This document shows, piece after piece, positions 1-10,767 of a stretch of 64,000 bases of DNA. Source of the DNA: Tundrisphaera sp051175315. Its GTDB lineage: Bacteria > Planctomycetota > Planctomycetia > Isosphaerales > Isosphaeraceae. Position 1 is the stretch's first letter, and each line of letters opens with the position of its first letter. Position numbers and translations under genes: made by a program. The notes under the pieces were generated by a model. The model had not been told where the DNA came from. It saw only the letters and a program-made list of their open reading frames with translations, and ran no database searches. The stretch is from positions 6,200,001-6,264,000 of the forward strand of contig NZ_CP195100.1 of assembly GCF_051175315.1 (NCBI RefSeq), in the 5' to 3' direction.

Positions 1-152
1 CGCCCGCCGGCGCCGCTGATCGCCCCGCGGAAATCGGCCGGGATGCCTGTCGGCCGCCGGGACGCGATTGCGAGGTGAGACTAGCGGGATCGTCGGACGG
101 GCTCGCGAGTTCCCGACGTCGATCCCCCGCACCCTGATACCACGATACCATT
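1..152. other. window edge, possible tail of an upstream gene
   Basis: The + strand frame starting at base 1 stays open to a TGA at 76-78, so the last 25 codons of an upstream gene may lie here. The stretch is too short to identify. Bases 79-152 hold nothing I can name beyond the leader of the adenylation gene. Confidence 0.2.
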
Positions 153-1730
153 ATGAGCATGGATGCTCACCATCTCGGATCCCTGCTGGATCATGCCGCC
201 GATTCGCGGCCCGATCACCCGGCGGTCGTCGACGAACGCGGCCGCGGCCTGACCTATGCCGAGCTTCACCACGCCGCCGATCGGCTCGCGACCCGCCTGG
301 CCCGCTGGGGCGTGGGACGCGGCGATCGCGTCGGCCTGTTCCTGCCCAAGTCGCCCGAGGCGGTCGCGGCCATCCACGGCATCCTCCGCGCCGGCGCGGC
401 CTACGTGCCGGTCGACCCGACCTCCCCGGCGGCGCGAGGGGCCGGCATCCTGGCCGATGCCGGCGTCAAGGCCGTGATCGTGGACTCCGGCTCGGCCCCG
501 GCCCTGCTGGCCGCCTGGCCGACCGGCCTCGGCCCGGTCCCCCGCCTCATCACCCTGGGCGAGGCGACGCCGTGCCCGGCCCGCGAGGCGACCTGGGAGG
601 AAGTGCTGGTCGACGACGCCCCCTCGCCCCTGGTGCCGGCCCGCGTGGCCGACGACCCGGCCTATCTCCTCTATACATCGGGCTCGACCGGCCAGCCCAA
701 GGGCGTGGTGCTGTCGCACGCCAACGCCTTCGCCTTCCTCGACTGGTGCGAGACGGCCTTCGAACTGAACGAGCGGGATCGGTTCGCGTCCCACGCACCC
801 TTCCACTTCGACCTGTCGACCTTCGACCTGTTCGCGTCGTGCCGCCATGCGGCCACCCTGGTCCTGATCGGCGAGGCGTTGGGCAAGGACCCGGCGCGGC
901 TGGGCGGGTTCCTGGCCGAGGCCCGGGTCGACGTCTGGTACTCGGCCCCCTCGATCCTGGCCCTGCTGGCCGAGCACGGCGGCATCGATCGGGAGGGATT
1001 CCCGGCCCCCCGGCTCGTCCTGTTCGCGGGCGAGGTGTTCCCGATCGGGCCTCTGCGGCAACTCCGCTCGGCCTGGCCGGCCGCCCGGATGTGGAACCTG
1101 TACGGCCCGACCGAGACCAACGTCTGCACCGCCTTCCGGATCCCCGACGTGATCCCGGCCGACCGCGACGAGGCCTTCCCGATCGGCACGGCCTGCCCCC
1201 CCGCCCTGACGCGAGTGGTCGACGAGCGGGGCCGCGACGTCGCCCACGGGGTCGTCGGCGAGCTGGTGGTCGCCGGAGCCGGGGTGATGATGGGATACTT
1301 CGGCCGGCCCGACCTGACGGCGCGGGCCTTCTTCCTCGACGATCTCGGGGCCTGGTATCGCACCGGGGACCTCGTCTCCGACGACGGCACCGGGTGCTAT
1401 CGCTTCCACGGCCGACGCGACCGGATGGTGAAGAAGCGGGGCTACCGGATCGAGCTGGGCGAGATCGAGGCGGCCCTGTATCGCAACGACGGGATCGACC
1501 GCGCCGCGGTGATCGCCCGGATGGACGCGGCGGATGGCCTGTCCCTGGTCGCGTTCATCGCGATGAAGCCGGGGCACAAGGCGTCGCAGATCGCCGTCAA
1601 GCGGCACTGCTCGCAAATCCTGCCGGGCTACATGGTCCCCGACGTGATCCAGTTCATGAACGGGCTGCCCACCACCTCCACCGACAAGGTCGACTACCAG
1701 GGGCTCAAGCAGCTGGCCTCCTGCGGCTGA
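153..1730 (+). CDS. stand-alone amino acid adenylation / AMP-binding enzyme
   Basis: This 525-residue protein belongs to the ANL (acyl-CoA synthetase/NRPS adenylation) superfamily. It should activate a carboxylic or amino acid as an acyl-AMP. Adenylation core motifs appear in order: A3 YTSGSTGQPKGV near residues 174-185, A4 HFDLSTFDLF near 218-227, A5 NLYGPTE near 315-321, A7 YRTGDL near 402-407, and A8 GRRDRMVKKRGYRIELGEIE near 420-439. The A10 lysine is probably the K of STDKVDY near the C-terminus. There is no carrier-protein (T), condensation or thioesterase domain, so it must act on a separate carrier protein or on CoA. An acyltransferase-like gene starts 41 bp downstream, which suggests co-transcription. 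The start used is the ATG at 153; a second ATG lies two codons in. The substrate cannot be read from the sequence. Confidence 0.93.
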   Translation: MSMDAHHLGSLLDHAADSRPDHPAVVDERGRGLTYAELHHAADRLATRLARWGVGRGDRVGLFLPKSPEAVAAIHGILRAGAAYVPVDPTSPAARGAGILADAGVKAVIVDSGSAPALLAAWPTGLGPVPRLITLGEATPCPAREATWEEVLVDDAPSPLVPARVADDPAYLLYTSGSTGQPKGVVLSHANAFAFLDWCETAFELNERDRFASHAPFHFDLSTFDLFASCRHAATLVLIGEALGKDPARLGGFLAEARVDVWYSAPSILALLAEHGGIDREGFPAPRLVLFAGEVFPIGPLRQLRSAWPAARMWNLYGPTETNVCTAFRIPDVIPADRDEAFPIGTACPPALTRVVDERGRDVAHGVVGELVVAGAGVMMGYFGRPDLTARAFFLDDLGAWYRTGDLVSDDGTGCYRFHGRRDRMVKKRGYRIELGEIEAALYRNDGIDRAAVIARMDAADGLSLVAFIAMKPGHKASQIAVKRHCSQILPGYMVPDVIQFMNGLPTTSTDKVDYQGLKQLASCG

Positions 1731-1771
1731 CCCGTCGACACCCCCACCCACGGCCGCCGAGTCCGCCCACC

Positions 1772-2767
1772 ATGACGCTTCGCCAGGCCGTGAGTTGGAA
1801 AGGGTGGTTCCACGGGGCCATCCTCCCCGCCCTGCGTCGGATGGGCCCGTCCCGGGGAGACCGGGTCCTGGACGCCCTGGGCCGGCTGGCGATGGCGGCT
1901 CGATGGCGGAGGCGCCGGCAGATCGCCGACAACCTGAGTCGGGCCCGTTCGGTGCTCGGCGAGGACTGGGTGCCCGGCACGACGGTCGGGGATGTGGCCG
2001 CGAACCTCGCCCGGTTCACGGCCCGCGACCACCTGCTCGACGGCCTGGAAGATGCGGAGGCCCTGGCCAGGTTCGACGTCCGGGGGGCCGATCACCTCGA
2101 CCGGGCCCTGGCCGGCGGCCGGGGGGTCATCGTGGTCGGCAGCCATCTCGGGGCGCATGTCGCCGGGCAGCACTGGCTCCATCGCCGGGGCATCCCGGCG
2201 CGGCTGCTGGTCCAGAAGCCCAAGCACGTGTCGTCCTACCTGGCCGGGCGGTTCGACGAGCCCGGCCCGCATCCCCAGTCGGGCTTCTTCCTCCGCCGGG
2301 CGATGACCCCGGCCGAGTCGTCCGATCGGCTGCTCCGGGCCCGCGCGGCCTTGCGCGACGGGATGGCGGTCTACCTCACCGGGGACATCCTCTGGCCCGG
2401 CCCCAACTGCCGCCCCGGCCGGCTCCTGGGGATCGACCGGACCTTCCTGGCGATCTGGACCGACCTGGCGGCTTTGACCCGCTCTCCGGTCGTCTTCGCC
2501 TTCGCCGGCCATCGGCCCGGGGGGCGGTTCTCGCTGACCTTCGACCCGCCCCGATCGATCGACCCGGGGGCCGAGGATGCCGGGGTTGCGGCCTTCCTGG
2601 CCCGGCTCGAAGCCGAGATCGCCGCCCATCCCGCGGATGCCGTCGCATACTGGTTGTGGCCCTGCTTCGGGCCGCCGGCGGCGTCGCGGGCCGAGGCCAA
2701 TCCCCGGATCGGCCGCCGCGTGTCGGTGGCCATCGGCGGCGGATCGTCGCCGACCGCCCGGGCATGA
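1772..2767 (+). CDS. LpxL/LPLAT-like acyltransferase family protein
   Basis: This 331-residue protein resembles the lysophospholipid/lipid A acyltransferase (LpxL/HtrB-like) superfamily. The best landmark is GRGVIVVGSHLGAH near residues 116-129, which matches the segment of LpxL proteins holding the catalytic His. In LpxL that motif is HX4(D/E). Here the residue five after H125 is Val, so the classical acid is missing or displaced. Other family-like features are the basic N-terminus (RWRRRRQIADNL, near 44-55) and the C-terminal WLWP motif. The ATG at 1772 was chosen because the open frame upstream of it only overlaps the adenylation gene out of frame. It probably forms an operon with the adenylation gene and may use its product. 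The function as an acyltransferase is inferred. Confidence 0.8.
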   Translation: MTLRQAVSWKGWFHGAILPALRRMGPSRGDRVLDALGRLAMAARWRRRRQIADNLSRARSVLGEDWVPGTTVGDVAANLARFTARDHLLDGLEDAEALARFDVRGADHLDRALAGGRGVIVVGSHLGAHVAGQHWLHRRGIPARLLVQKPKHVSSYLAGRFDEPGPHPQSGFFLRRAMTPAESSDRLLRARAALRDGMAVYLTGDILWPGPNCRPGRLLGIDRTFLAIWTDLAALTRSPVVFAFAGHRPGGRFSLTFDPPRSIDPGAEDAGVAAFLARLEAEIAAHPADAVAYWLWPCFGPPAASRAEANPRIGRRVSVAIGGGSSPTARA

Positions 2768-2770
2768 AAA

Positions 2771-2811
2771 CGGCCGGCGTCCCCGCCCGGGATGGGATGG
2801 GACGCCGGCCG
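2771..2811. terminator. bidirectional hairpin terminator
   Basis: A perfect 13-bp inverted repeat (CGGCCGGCGTCCC at 2771-2783 and its complement at 2799-2811) with a 15-nt loop sits between the convergent acyltransferase and Met/Gly-rich genes. It has no long T-run, only an AAAA just before it on the + strand, as expected for such high GC. Confidence 0.6.
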
Positions 2812-2833
2812 GTCGATCAGATGCGGTGAGTGA

Positions 2834-4462
<1,629 letters not shown>

Positions 4463-4583
4463 GGAGACCTTTCGGTAGGCCAGGAGAAACGAAAGTGAGG
4501 TGAGAACACATTCCAACGTAGAAGCTGGTCTTTTCGACGCCGGAGGGTGTGGTCGCCTGGCCAATCGACCCGGTTTTCCCGTC

Positions 4584-4618
4584 CCGGCGTCCCATCCCGA
4601 GAGGGGATGGGACGCCGG
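4584..4618 (-). terminator. hairpin terminator between the two Met/Gly genes
   Basis: A perfect 15-bp stem (CCGGCGTCCCATCCC at 4584-4598 with its complement at 4604-4618) and a 5-nt loop (GAGAG) lie 26 bp past the stop of Met/Gly copy 2. The element shares its GGGATGGGACGCCGGCC arm with the hairpin at 2771-2811 after copy 1, so the terminator was duplicated along with the gene. Confidence 0.7.
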
Positions 4619-4643
4619 CCGAATCAGGGACCGACCGCCAGGT

Positions 4644-6266
<1,623 letters not shown>

Positions 6267-6647
6267 GGATCACCCTTTTTGGCGAACGTGGCCAGGTTGA
6301 TCGGGAAGGGACGCATTCCATCGGAGGAACCTCTGTTCGACGTCCGTGGGTCGTGATTGATTCAATCCACCCGGGATTTTTTGGCCATCTGGGCAGGCCC
6401 GCGAAACCTTCATGAGCAACGCGGTCCGGGGAGATGGCCATCGACCAATTCCGGGGAGGTGGCAGGGATCACGACCGACGCGAGGCCGCCCGGCCGGGCC
6501 GGAGGGCTCGCGATGCGGATCGAACACGCCGGGGGTCCCCGACGTTCCGTCAAAGATACCACCGATTCGACCCGGGCAATGGCCGCGTGCCGCCCCAATT
6601 CCTGCGGGGTGCGCGTCATCGCTGGGACAATCGGCAGGCCAGGCCTA
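6267..6647. other. intergenic region upstream of the Met/Gly genes
   Basis: This 381-bp gap lies between the start of Met/Gly copy 2 and the stop of nadK and should hold the promoter of the Met/Gly pair. I see an ATTGATTCAAT palindrome at about 6356-6366 but no clear -35/-10 pair. No convincing small gene was found. Confidence 0.4.
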
Positions 6648-7514
6648 TCAGGGACGCGTGCCCCGCATGCCGGGGGGCAGGTCGCCCCAGCCGAGCTTGT
6701 CTCGCAGGGTCCGGTAGAAGCTGTGGCCGGGGAGCCGGACCATCGGGAACGGGGTCTGCCCGCGCCGGACGACCACCCGGTCACCCCCCTCGACCGGGAC
6801 CTGGATCTGGCCGTCGATGACCAGGGTGGTGGGGGTCTCGCCGATGGGGATCAGCTCGAACACCCGGTGATGGGCATCGACCAGCGGGCGCTGCGTCAAT
6901 GTGTGGGCGCAGATGGGGGTGAGGACGAACATCTGGGCGTCGGGCGGGAGGATCGGCCCGCCGGCCGAGAGGCTGTGCGCGGTCGAACCGACCGGGCTGG
7001 CCAGGATCAGGCCGTCGCCCCGATAGGTCATGACCTCCTCGCCATCGATCGAGACGCCGATCTCCAGGAGGTGGAACGTCGGGGCGGCCCGGAGCACGAC
7101 ATCGTTGAGGCCGCGGAAGGTCCGCGTCTTCCCGTCGCGGGTGATGAGCGTGCAGGACAGCGTCATCAGGTTGTCGATCGTGAACCGGCGGGCCACCAGC
7201 TCGGGGAGCCGCCCGGCGAATCCATCCGGGGTGAACTCGGTGAGGAACCCCAGTCGACCGAGGTTGATACCGAGGACCGGGGTCGGCCGGTCCCCCATCC
7301 TCCGGGCGGTATGCAGGACCGTCCCGTCCCCCCCCAGCACCAGCGCGATGTCCGCCTCCAGCCCCGAGAGGTCGGTCTCGTGGGCCAGGTCCACCTCCGC
7401 CACCCGGACCCCGGGGTGGGCCTGCAAGGTCAGGCGGAGCCTTTCGGCCTCGACGATGACGTCGGACTTGGTGCCGTTGCCCAGGATGGCCAGGAGGAGG
7501 GGCGGGAGGGGCAC
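6648..7514 (-). CDS. nadK: NAD kinase
   Basis: This 288-residue protein phosphorylates NAD to NADP using ATP or polyphosphate in the cytoplasm. The diagnostic GGDGT motif is at residues 61-65 within VLGGDGTVLHTARR, followed by INLGRLGFLTE near 84-94. The conserved second region YRGDGLILASPVGSTAHSLS near 165-184 carries the nucleotide-binding and catalytic residues. Length fits bacterial NadK (about 290). The start is a GTG at 7514. It lies 209 bp downstream of dxs on the same strand, so it may belong to the ispA-dxs transcription unit. Confidence 0.95.
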   Translation of the reverse strand: MPLPPLLLAILGNGTKSDVIVEAERLRLTLQAHPGVRVAEVDLAHETDLSGLEADIALVLGGDGTVLHTARRMGDRPTPVLGINLGRLGFLTEFTPDGFAGRLPELVARRFTIDNLMTLSCTLITRDGKTRTFRGLNDVVLRAAPTFHLLEIGVSIDGEEVMTYRGDGLILASPVGSTAHSLSAGGPILPPDAQMFVLTPICAHTLTQRPLVDAHHRVFELIPIGETPTTLVIDGQIQVPVEGGDRVVVRRGQTPFPMVRLPGHSFYRTLRDKLGWGDLPPGMRGTRP

Positions 7515-7523
7515 GGGCGAGGC

Positions 7524-7661
7524 TCACTCGGCCTGGGGATCTCGGGACGGGGAGGTCACGCCGATCTCGGCCGGGGAGGAGCCGCGTCGGCGGTCGGTCG
7601 GCCCGTTCTGCCGACGACGATCCGACCGCATGGGCGCGGGGCTCGGTTGATAGCGGCCCAT
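7524..7661 (-). CDS. possible 45-residue basic small protein
   Basis: An ATG at 7661, preceded by AGGATCGGA, opens a 45-codon frame rich in Arg, Ser and Pro (starting MGRYQPSPAPMRSDRRRQ) that stops 9 nt before the GTG of nadK. Position and spacing fit a small gene in the dxs-nadK unit, but there is no recognisable domain and chance is possible at this GC content. Confidence 0.2.
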   Translation of the reverse strand: MGRYQPSPAPMRSDRRRQNGPTDRRRGSSPAEIGVTSPSRDPQAE

Positions 7662-7723
7662 GCGTCCGATCCTATCCGGGGGGATCGGCCGCGGCAAGCG
7701 GCCCCCCATCCGGCATCCCGGGC

Positions 7724-9679
7724 TCAGCCCGCGCAGACGCTCCCCTCGCGGGCCAGGGTGCCGACGGCGGCCGAGGGCAGGCCCACGGCCCGGGCCAGGT
7801 CCACGGCGGCGGCGGTCAGGCCATCGACGTCCAGGCCGACCTCGGCGAGCTGTTCGTCGCGCTCGGCGTGGAGGATGAAGCGATCGGGCAGGCCGAGCCG
7901 GCGGACGTGCGCGGTGTTCAGGCCGGCATCGGAGGCCGCTTCCAGCACGGCCGAGCCGAAGCCGCCGGGCAGGCAGCCCTCCTCGACCGTCAGGACGAAG
8001 CCGCATTCCTCGATCGCCTTGAGCGCGACCGGGCGGTCCAGTGGCTTGGCGAACCGGGCGTTGATGACGCCCACCCGCAGGCCGTACTGCTCGCGGAGCC
8101 GTTCGGCGGCGCGGAGGCAGGTGCCGACCAGGGTCCCGCAGGCCAGGAACATCCCGTCGGTCTCCCATTCGAGGATCTCGGCCTCGCCGAGCACGATGGG
8201 CTGGACGTCGCGGTCGATCGTCTCCAGGTTGGCCTTGGGGTAGCGGATCGAGGTCGGCCCGTCGTGGCGGAGGGCGAAGTCGAGCATCGGCGCGACGTCC
8301 TTCTCGTCGCCGGGCGCCATCACCACCATGTTGGGGAACATCCGCATGTAGGCCAGGTCGTAGCTGCCGTGGTGGGTCGGGCCGTCGGCCCCCACCAGCC
8401 CGCCGCGGTCCATCGTGAAGACCACCGGCAGGTTCTGCAGCGACACCTCCTGGAAGATCTGGTCGAAGGAGCGCTGGAGGAAGGTGCTGTAGATGTCCAC
8501 CACCGGGCGGCTGCCCGCCTTGGCCATCCCGGCCGCGAAGGCGACGGCGTGGCTCTCGCAGATGCCGGTGTCGAAGAACTGGTCGGGGAAGGCCCCGCGG
8601 ATCTTCTGGAGCTTGTTCCCCTCGCACATGGCGGCCGTCAGCACCGCCACCTTGGGATCCTTGGCCAGCGCCTCGTACAGCGCGTCGCTCACGGCGTCGG
8701 TGTAGGCCCGGCTGGACGAGGTGGTGAGCGGGATGATGCCGTCCTCGACCTCCTGGAACGGCGCCGGGGCGTGATACTTGACCGGATCCTGCTCGGCCGG
8801 TGCGAAGCCGTGCCCCTTGTCGGTGAGGACGTGGAGCAGCACCGGGCCGTCCATCGCCTTGACCTTCTCCAGGTACTTGCGGAGGGTCTTGAGGTCGTGG
8901 CCGTCGACCGGGCCGAGGTAGGCGAAGCCCAGTTCCTCGAACAGCATCCCGCCGTGGAGCGACGCCTTGATGGCATCCTTGGCCTGCTGGAGCCAGCGAT
9001 CGGCCTGGTCGCCGACCAGCGGGATCGAGGGGAGGAGCTTGCGGAGCCGCTTGTTCCAGTCGTTGTAGGCGGGCGCCATCCGCGCCTTATCGAGGTAGTA
9101 GGCCAGGTTGCCCACCGGGGGGCAGATCGACATCTTGTTGTCGTTGAGGACGACCAGGAATTTCTTGCTGCCCGGGCCGGCCGAGGTCGCGTTGTTCAGG
9201 GCCTCGAAGACGATTCCCGAGGGGAACGCCCCGTCGCCGATCACCGCGACGGAGTGCCGTTCCTCGTGGCCGGTCAGCACGTCGCCGGCGCGGAGGCCGA
9301 GGGCCGTCGACGGGGCGCAGCCGGCGTGGCCGGTCATGAACAGGTCGAACGGGCTTTCCGCCGGGTTGGGGTAGCCCATCAGCCCGCCCTTGGAGCGGAT
9401 CGTGTGGATCTGGTCGGCGCGGCCGGTGATCAGCTTGTGGGGATAGACCTGGTGGCCGGTGTCCCAGATCAGGCGGTCTTCGGTGAAGTCGAAGGCGAGG
9501 TGGAGCGCCAGGCAAAGCTCGACCACGCCGAGGTTGCTGGCAAAGTGCGCCGGGCGTGCGTTGACGACGCCGATCAACTCGGTCCGCATCTCGGCGGCGA
9601 GCTGTTCGAGTTCCGTCTCCGAGAGCGTCTTCAAGTCGGCCGGGGTTTGGATCCGACCCAGCACGGCGCTGCTGCTCAT
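7724..9679 (-). CDS. dxs: 1-deoxy-D-xylulose-5-phosphate synthase
   Basis: This 651-residue thiamine-diphosphate enzyme condenses pyruvate and glyceraldehyde-3-phosphate in the first step of the MEP isoprenoid pathway. Visible family signatures are DTGHQVYPHKLITGR near residues 74-88, the ThDP-binding motif GDGAFPSGIVFEALNN near 148-163, and the transketolase pyrimidine-domain segment MDRGGLVGADGPTHHGSYD near 428-446. The C-terminal transketolase domain (VEEGCLPGGFGSAVLE) is complete. Length is close to the family norm of about 630. Its start overlaps the stop of ispA as TGATG, implying translational coupling. Confidence 0.96.
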   Translation of the reverse strand: MSSSAVLGRIQTPADLKTLSETELEQLAAEMRTELIGVVNARPAHFASNLGVVELCLALHLAFDFTEDRLIWDTGHQVYPHKLITGRADQIHTIRSKGGLMGYPNPAESPFDLFMTGHAGCAPSTALGLRAGDVLTGHEERHSVAVIGDGAFPSGIVFEALNNATSAGPGSKKFLVVLNDNKMSICPPVGNLAYYLDKARMAPAYNDWNKRLRKLLPSIPLVGDQADRWLQQAKDAIKASLHGGMLFEELGFAYLGPVDGHDLKTLRKYLEKVKAMDGPVLLHVLTDKGHGFAPAEQDPVKYHAPAPFQEVEDGIIPLTTSSSRAYTDAVSDALYEALAKDPKVAVLTAAMCEGNKLQKIRGAFPDQFFDTGICESHAVAFAAGMAKAGSRPVVDIYSTFLQRSFDQIFQEVSLQNLPVVFTMDRGGLVGADGPTHHGSYDLAYMRMFPNMVVMAPGDEKDVAPMLDFALRHDGPTSIRYPKANLETIDRDVQPIVLGEAEILEWETDGMFLACGTLVGTCLRAAERLREQYGLRVGVINARFAKPLDRPVALKAIEECGFVLTVEEGCLPGGFGSAVLEAASDAGLNTAHVRRLGLPDRFILHAERDEQLAEVGLDVDGLTAAAVDLARAVGLPSAAVGTLAREGSVCAG

Positions 9680-10596
9680 CAGCGGTCCCTTTCCAAAAGA
9701 TCCAGGGCCAATGCCCTCAACCGATCGCCGCGATCGCCCAGGGGGGCCAGCGCCGCGACGGCTTCCTCGGCCTGGGCGCGGGCGTGGCGCCGACTACCTT
9801 CGAGGCCGAGCAGTCCGGGGTAGGTCCACTTCCCCAGCCCGTGGTCCTTGTTGACGCGCTTGCCCAGCTTCGCCTCATCCCCCTGCACGTCGAGCAGGTC
9901 GTCGACGATCTGGAAGGCGAGGCCCACCGCGTGGCCGTAGTGGTCCAGGGCGAGGAGCGTCCGCTCGTCCGCGCCGGCGACGATCCCGCCCATCTTGAGC
10001 GAGGAGCGGAGCAGGGCGCCGGTCTTGCGGCGATGGATCGCCTCCAGGGCGTCCAGGGTGGGGTCCGGGCGGCCTTCGGCCAGGAGGTCGGCCATCTGGC
10101 CGCCCACCATCCCGGACGGCCCGGCCCCCTCGGCCAGGGCCAGCACGCAGGCGGCGGCCGCCTCGGCCGGGCGGGTGTGCCTGGCGACGACCTCGAAGGC
10201 CAGGGTCAGCAGAGCATCGCCGGCCAGGACGGCCGTGGCCTCGTCGAAGGCCTTGTGGCAGGTGGGCCGGCCCCGACGCAGGTCGTCGTCGTCCATGCTC
10301 GGCAGGTCGTCGTGGATCAGCGAGTAGGTGTGGACCATTTCCAGGGCGCAGGCCGCCGGCATCGCGGCGTCCGGGGGGGCCCCGCAGGCCTCCGCGGCCA
10401 TCAGCGCCAGGACCGGGCGGAGCCGCTTGCCCCCGCCCATCAAGCTATAGCGCATCGCCTCGACCAGGCGGGGTGGGCAACCGAGGTCGGAGGAGTCCGG
10501 GAGGAATCCGGCCAGGGCCTGCTCCACCCGGAGCCGGGCATCCTTCATGGATTCGGCCAGGGAGGCGGCGTTCAGGGAGGTCTGGGTGATCGTCAT
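9679..10596 (-). CDS. ispA: farnesyl/geranylgeranyl diphosphate synthase family
   Basis: This 305-residue all-trans prenyl diphosphate synthase condenses isopentenyl diphosphate with allylic diphosphates. The first aspartate-rich motif is DDLPSMDDDDLRRGRPTCH, with the two-residue insertion typical of bacterial FPP synthases; the second is DDLLD in FQIVDDLLDVQGD. GGGKRLRPVL near the N-terminus is the IPP-binding segment. The ATG at 10596 (MTITQTS) was chosen; the open frame to 10665 adds only 23 low-complexity residues. The stop overlaps the dxs start by one base, so the pair forms an isoprenoid operon. Chain length cannot be assigned with certainty. Confidence 0.93.
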   Translation of the reverse strand: MTITQTSLNAASLAESMKDARLRVEQALAGFLPDSSDLGCPPRLVEAMRYSLMGGGKRLRPVLALMAAEACGAPPDAAMPAACALEMVHTYSLIHDDLPSMDDDDLRRGRPTCHKAFDEATAVLAGDALLTLAFEVVARHTRPAEAAAACVLALAEGAGPSGMVGGQMADLLAEGRPDPTLDALEAIHRRKTGALLRSSLKMGGIVAGADERTLLALDHYGHAVGLAFQIVDDLLDVQGDEAKLGKRVNKDHGLGKWTYPGLLGLEGSRRHARAQAEEAVAALAPLGDRGDRLRALALDLLERDR

Positions 10597-10767
10597 GGGC
10601 GAGGGGGCGAGTCCCGGGACGGGTCGAGGCAGCGGGCGCGGCGGGCCTGCACGCGATCCTTGCAAGGCCCGGAAGTCCCGCGTTCGGGGCCCCCGACCAA
10701 CAGAGGGTATTGTGGCCGCTGTGCGGCCGATTGTCCACCTTCTGCCGGCCGAAACCGACGCCGGGGA

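Noticed and set aside
81..1751. 556-residue minus-strand frame opposite the adenylation gene
   Set aside because: It has low-complexity Gly/Asp/Arg-rich composition and no domain, while the plus strand holds all adenylation motifs.
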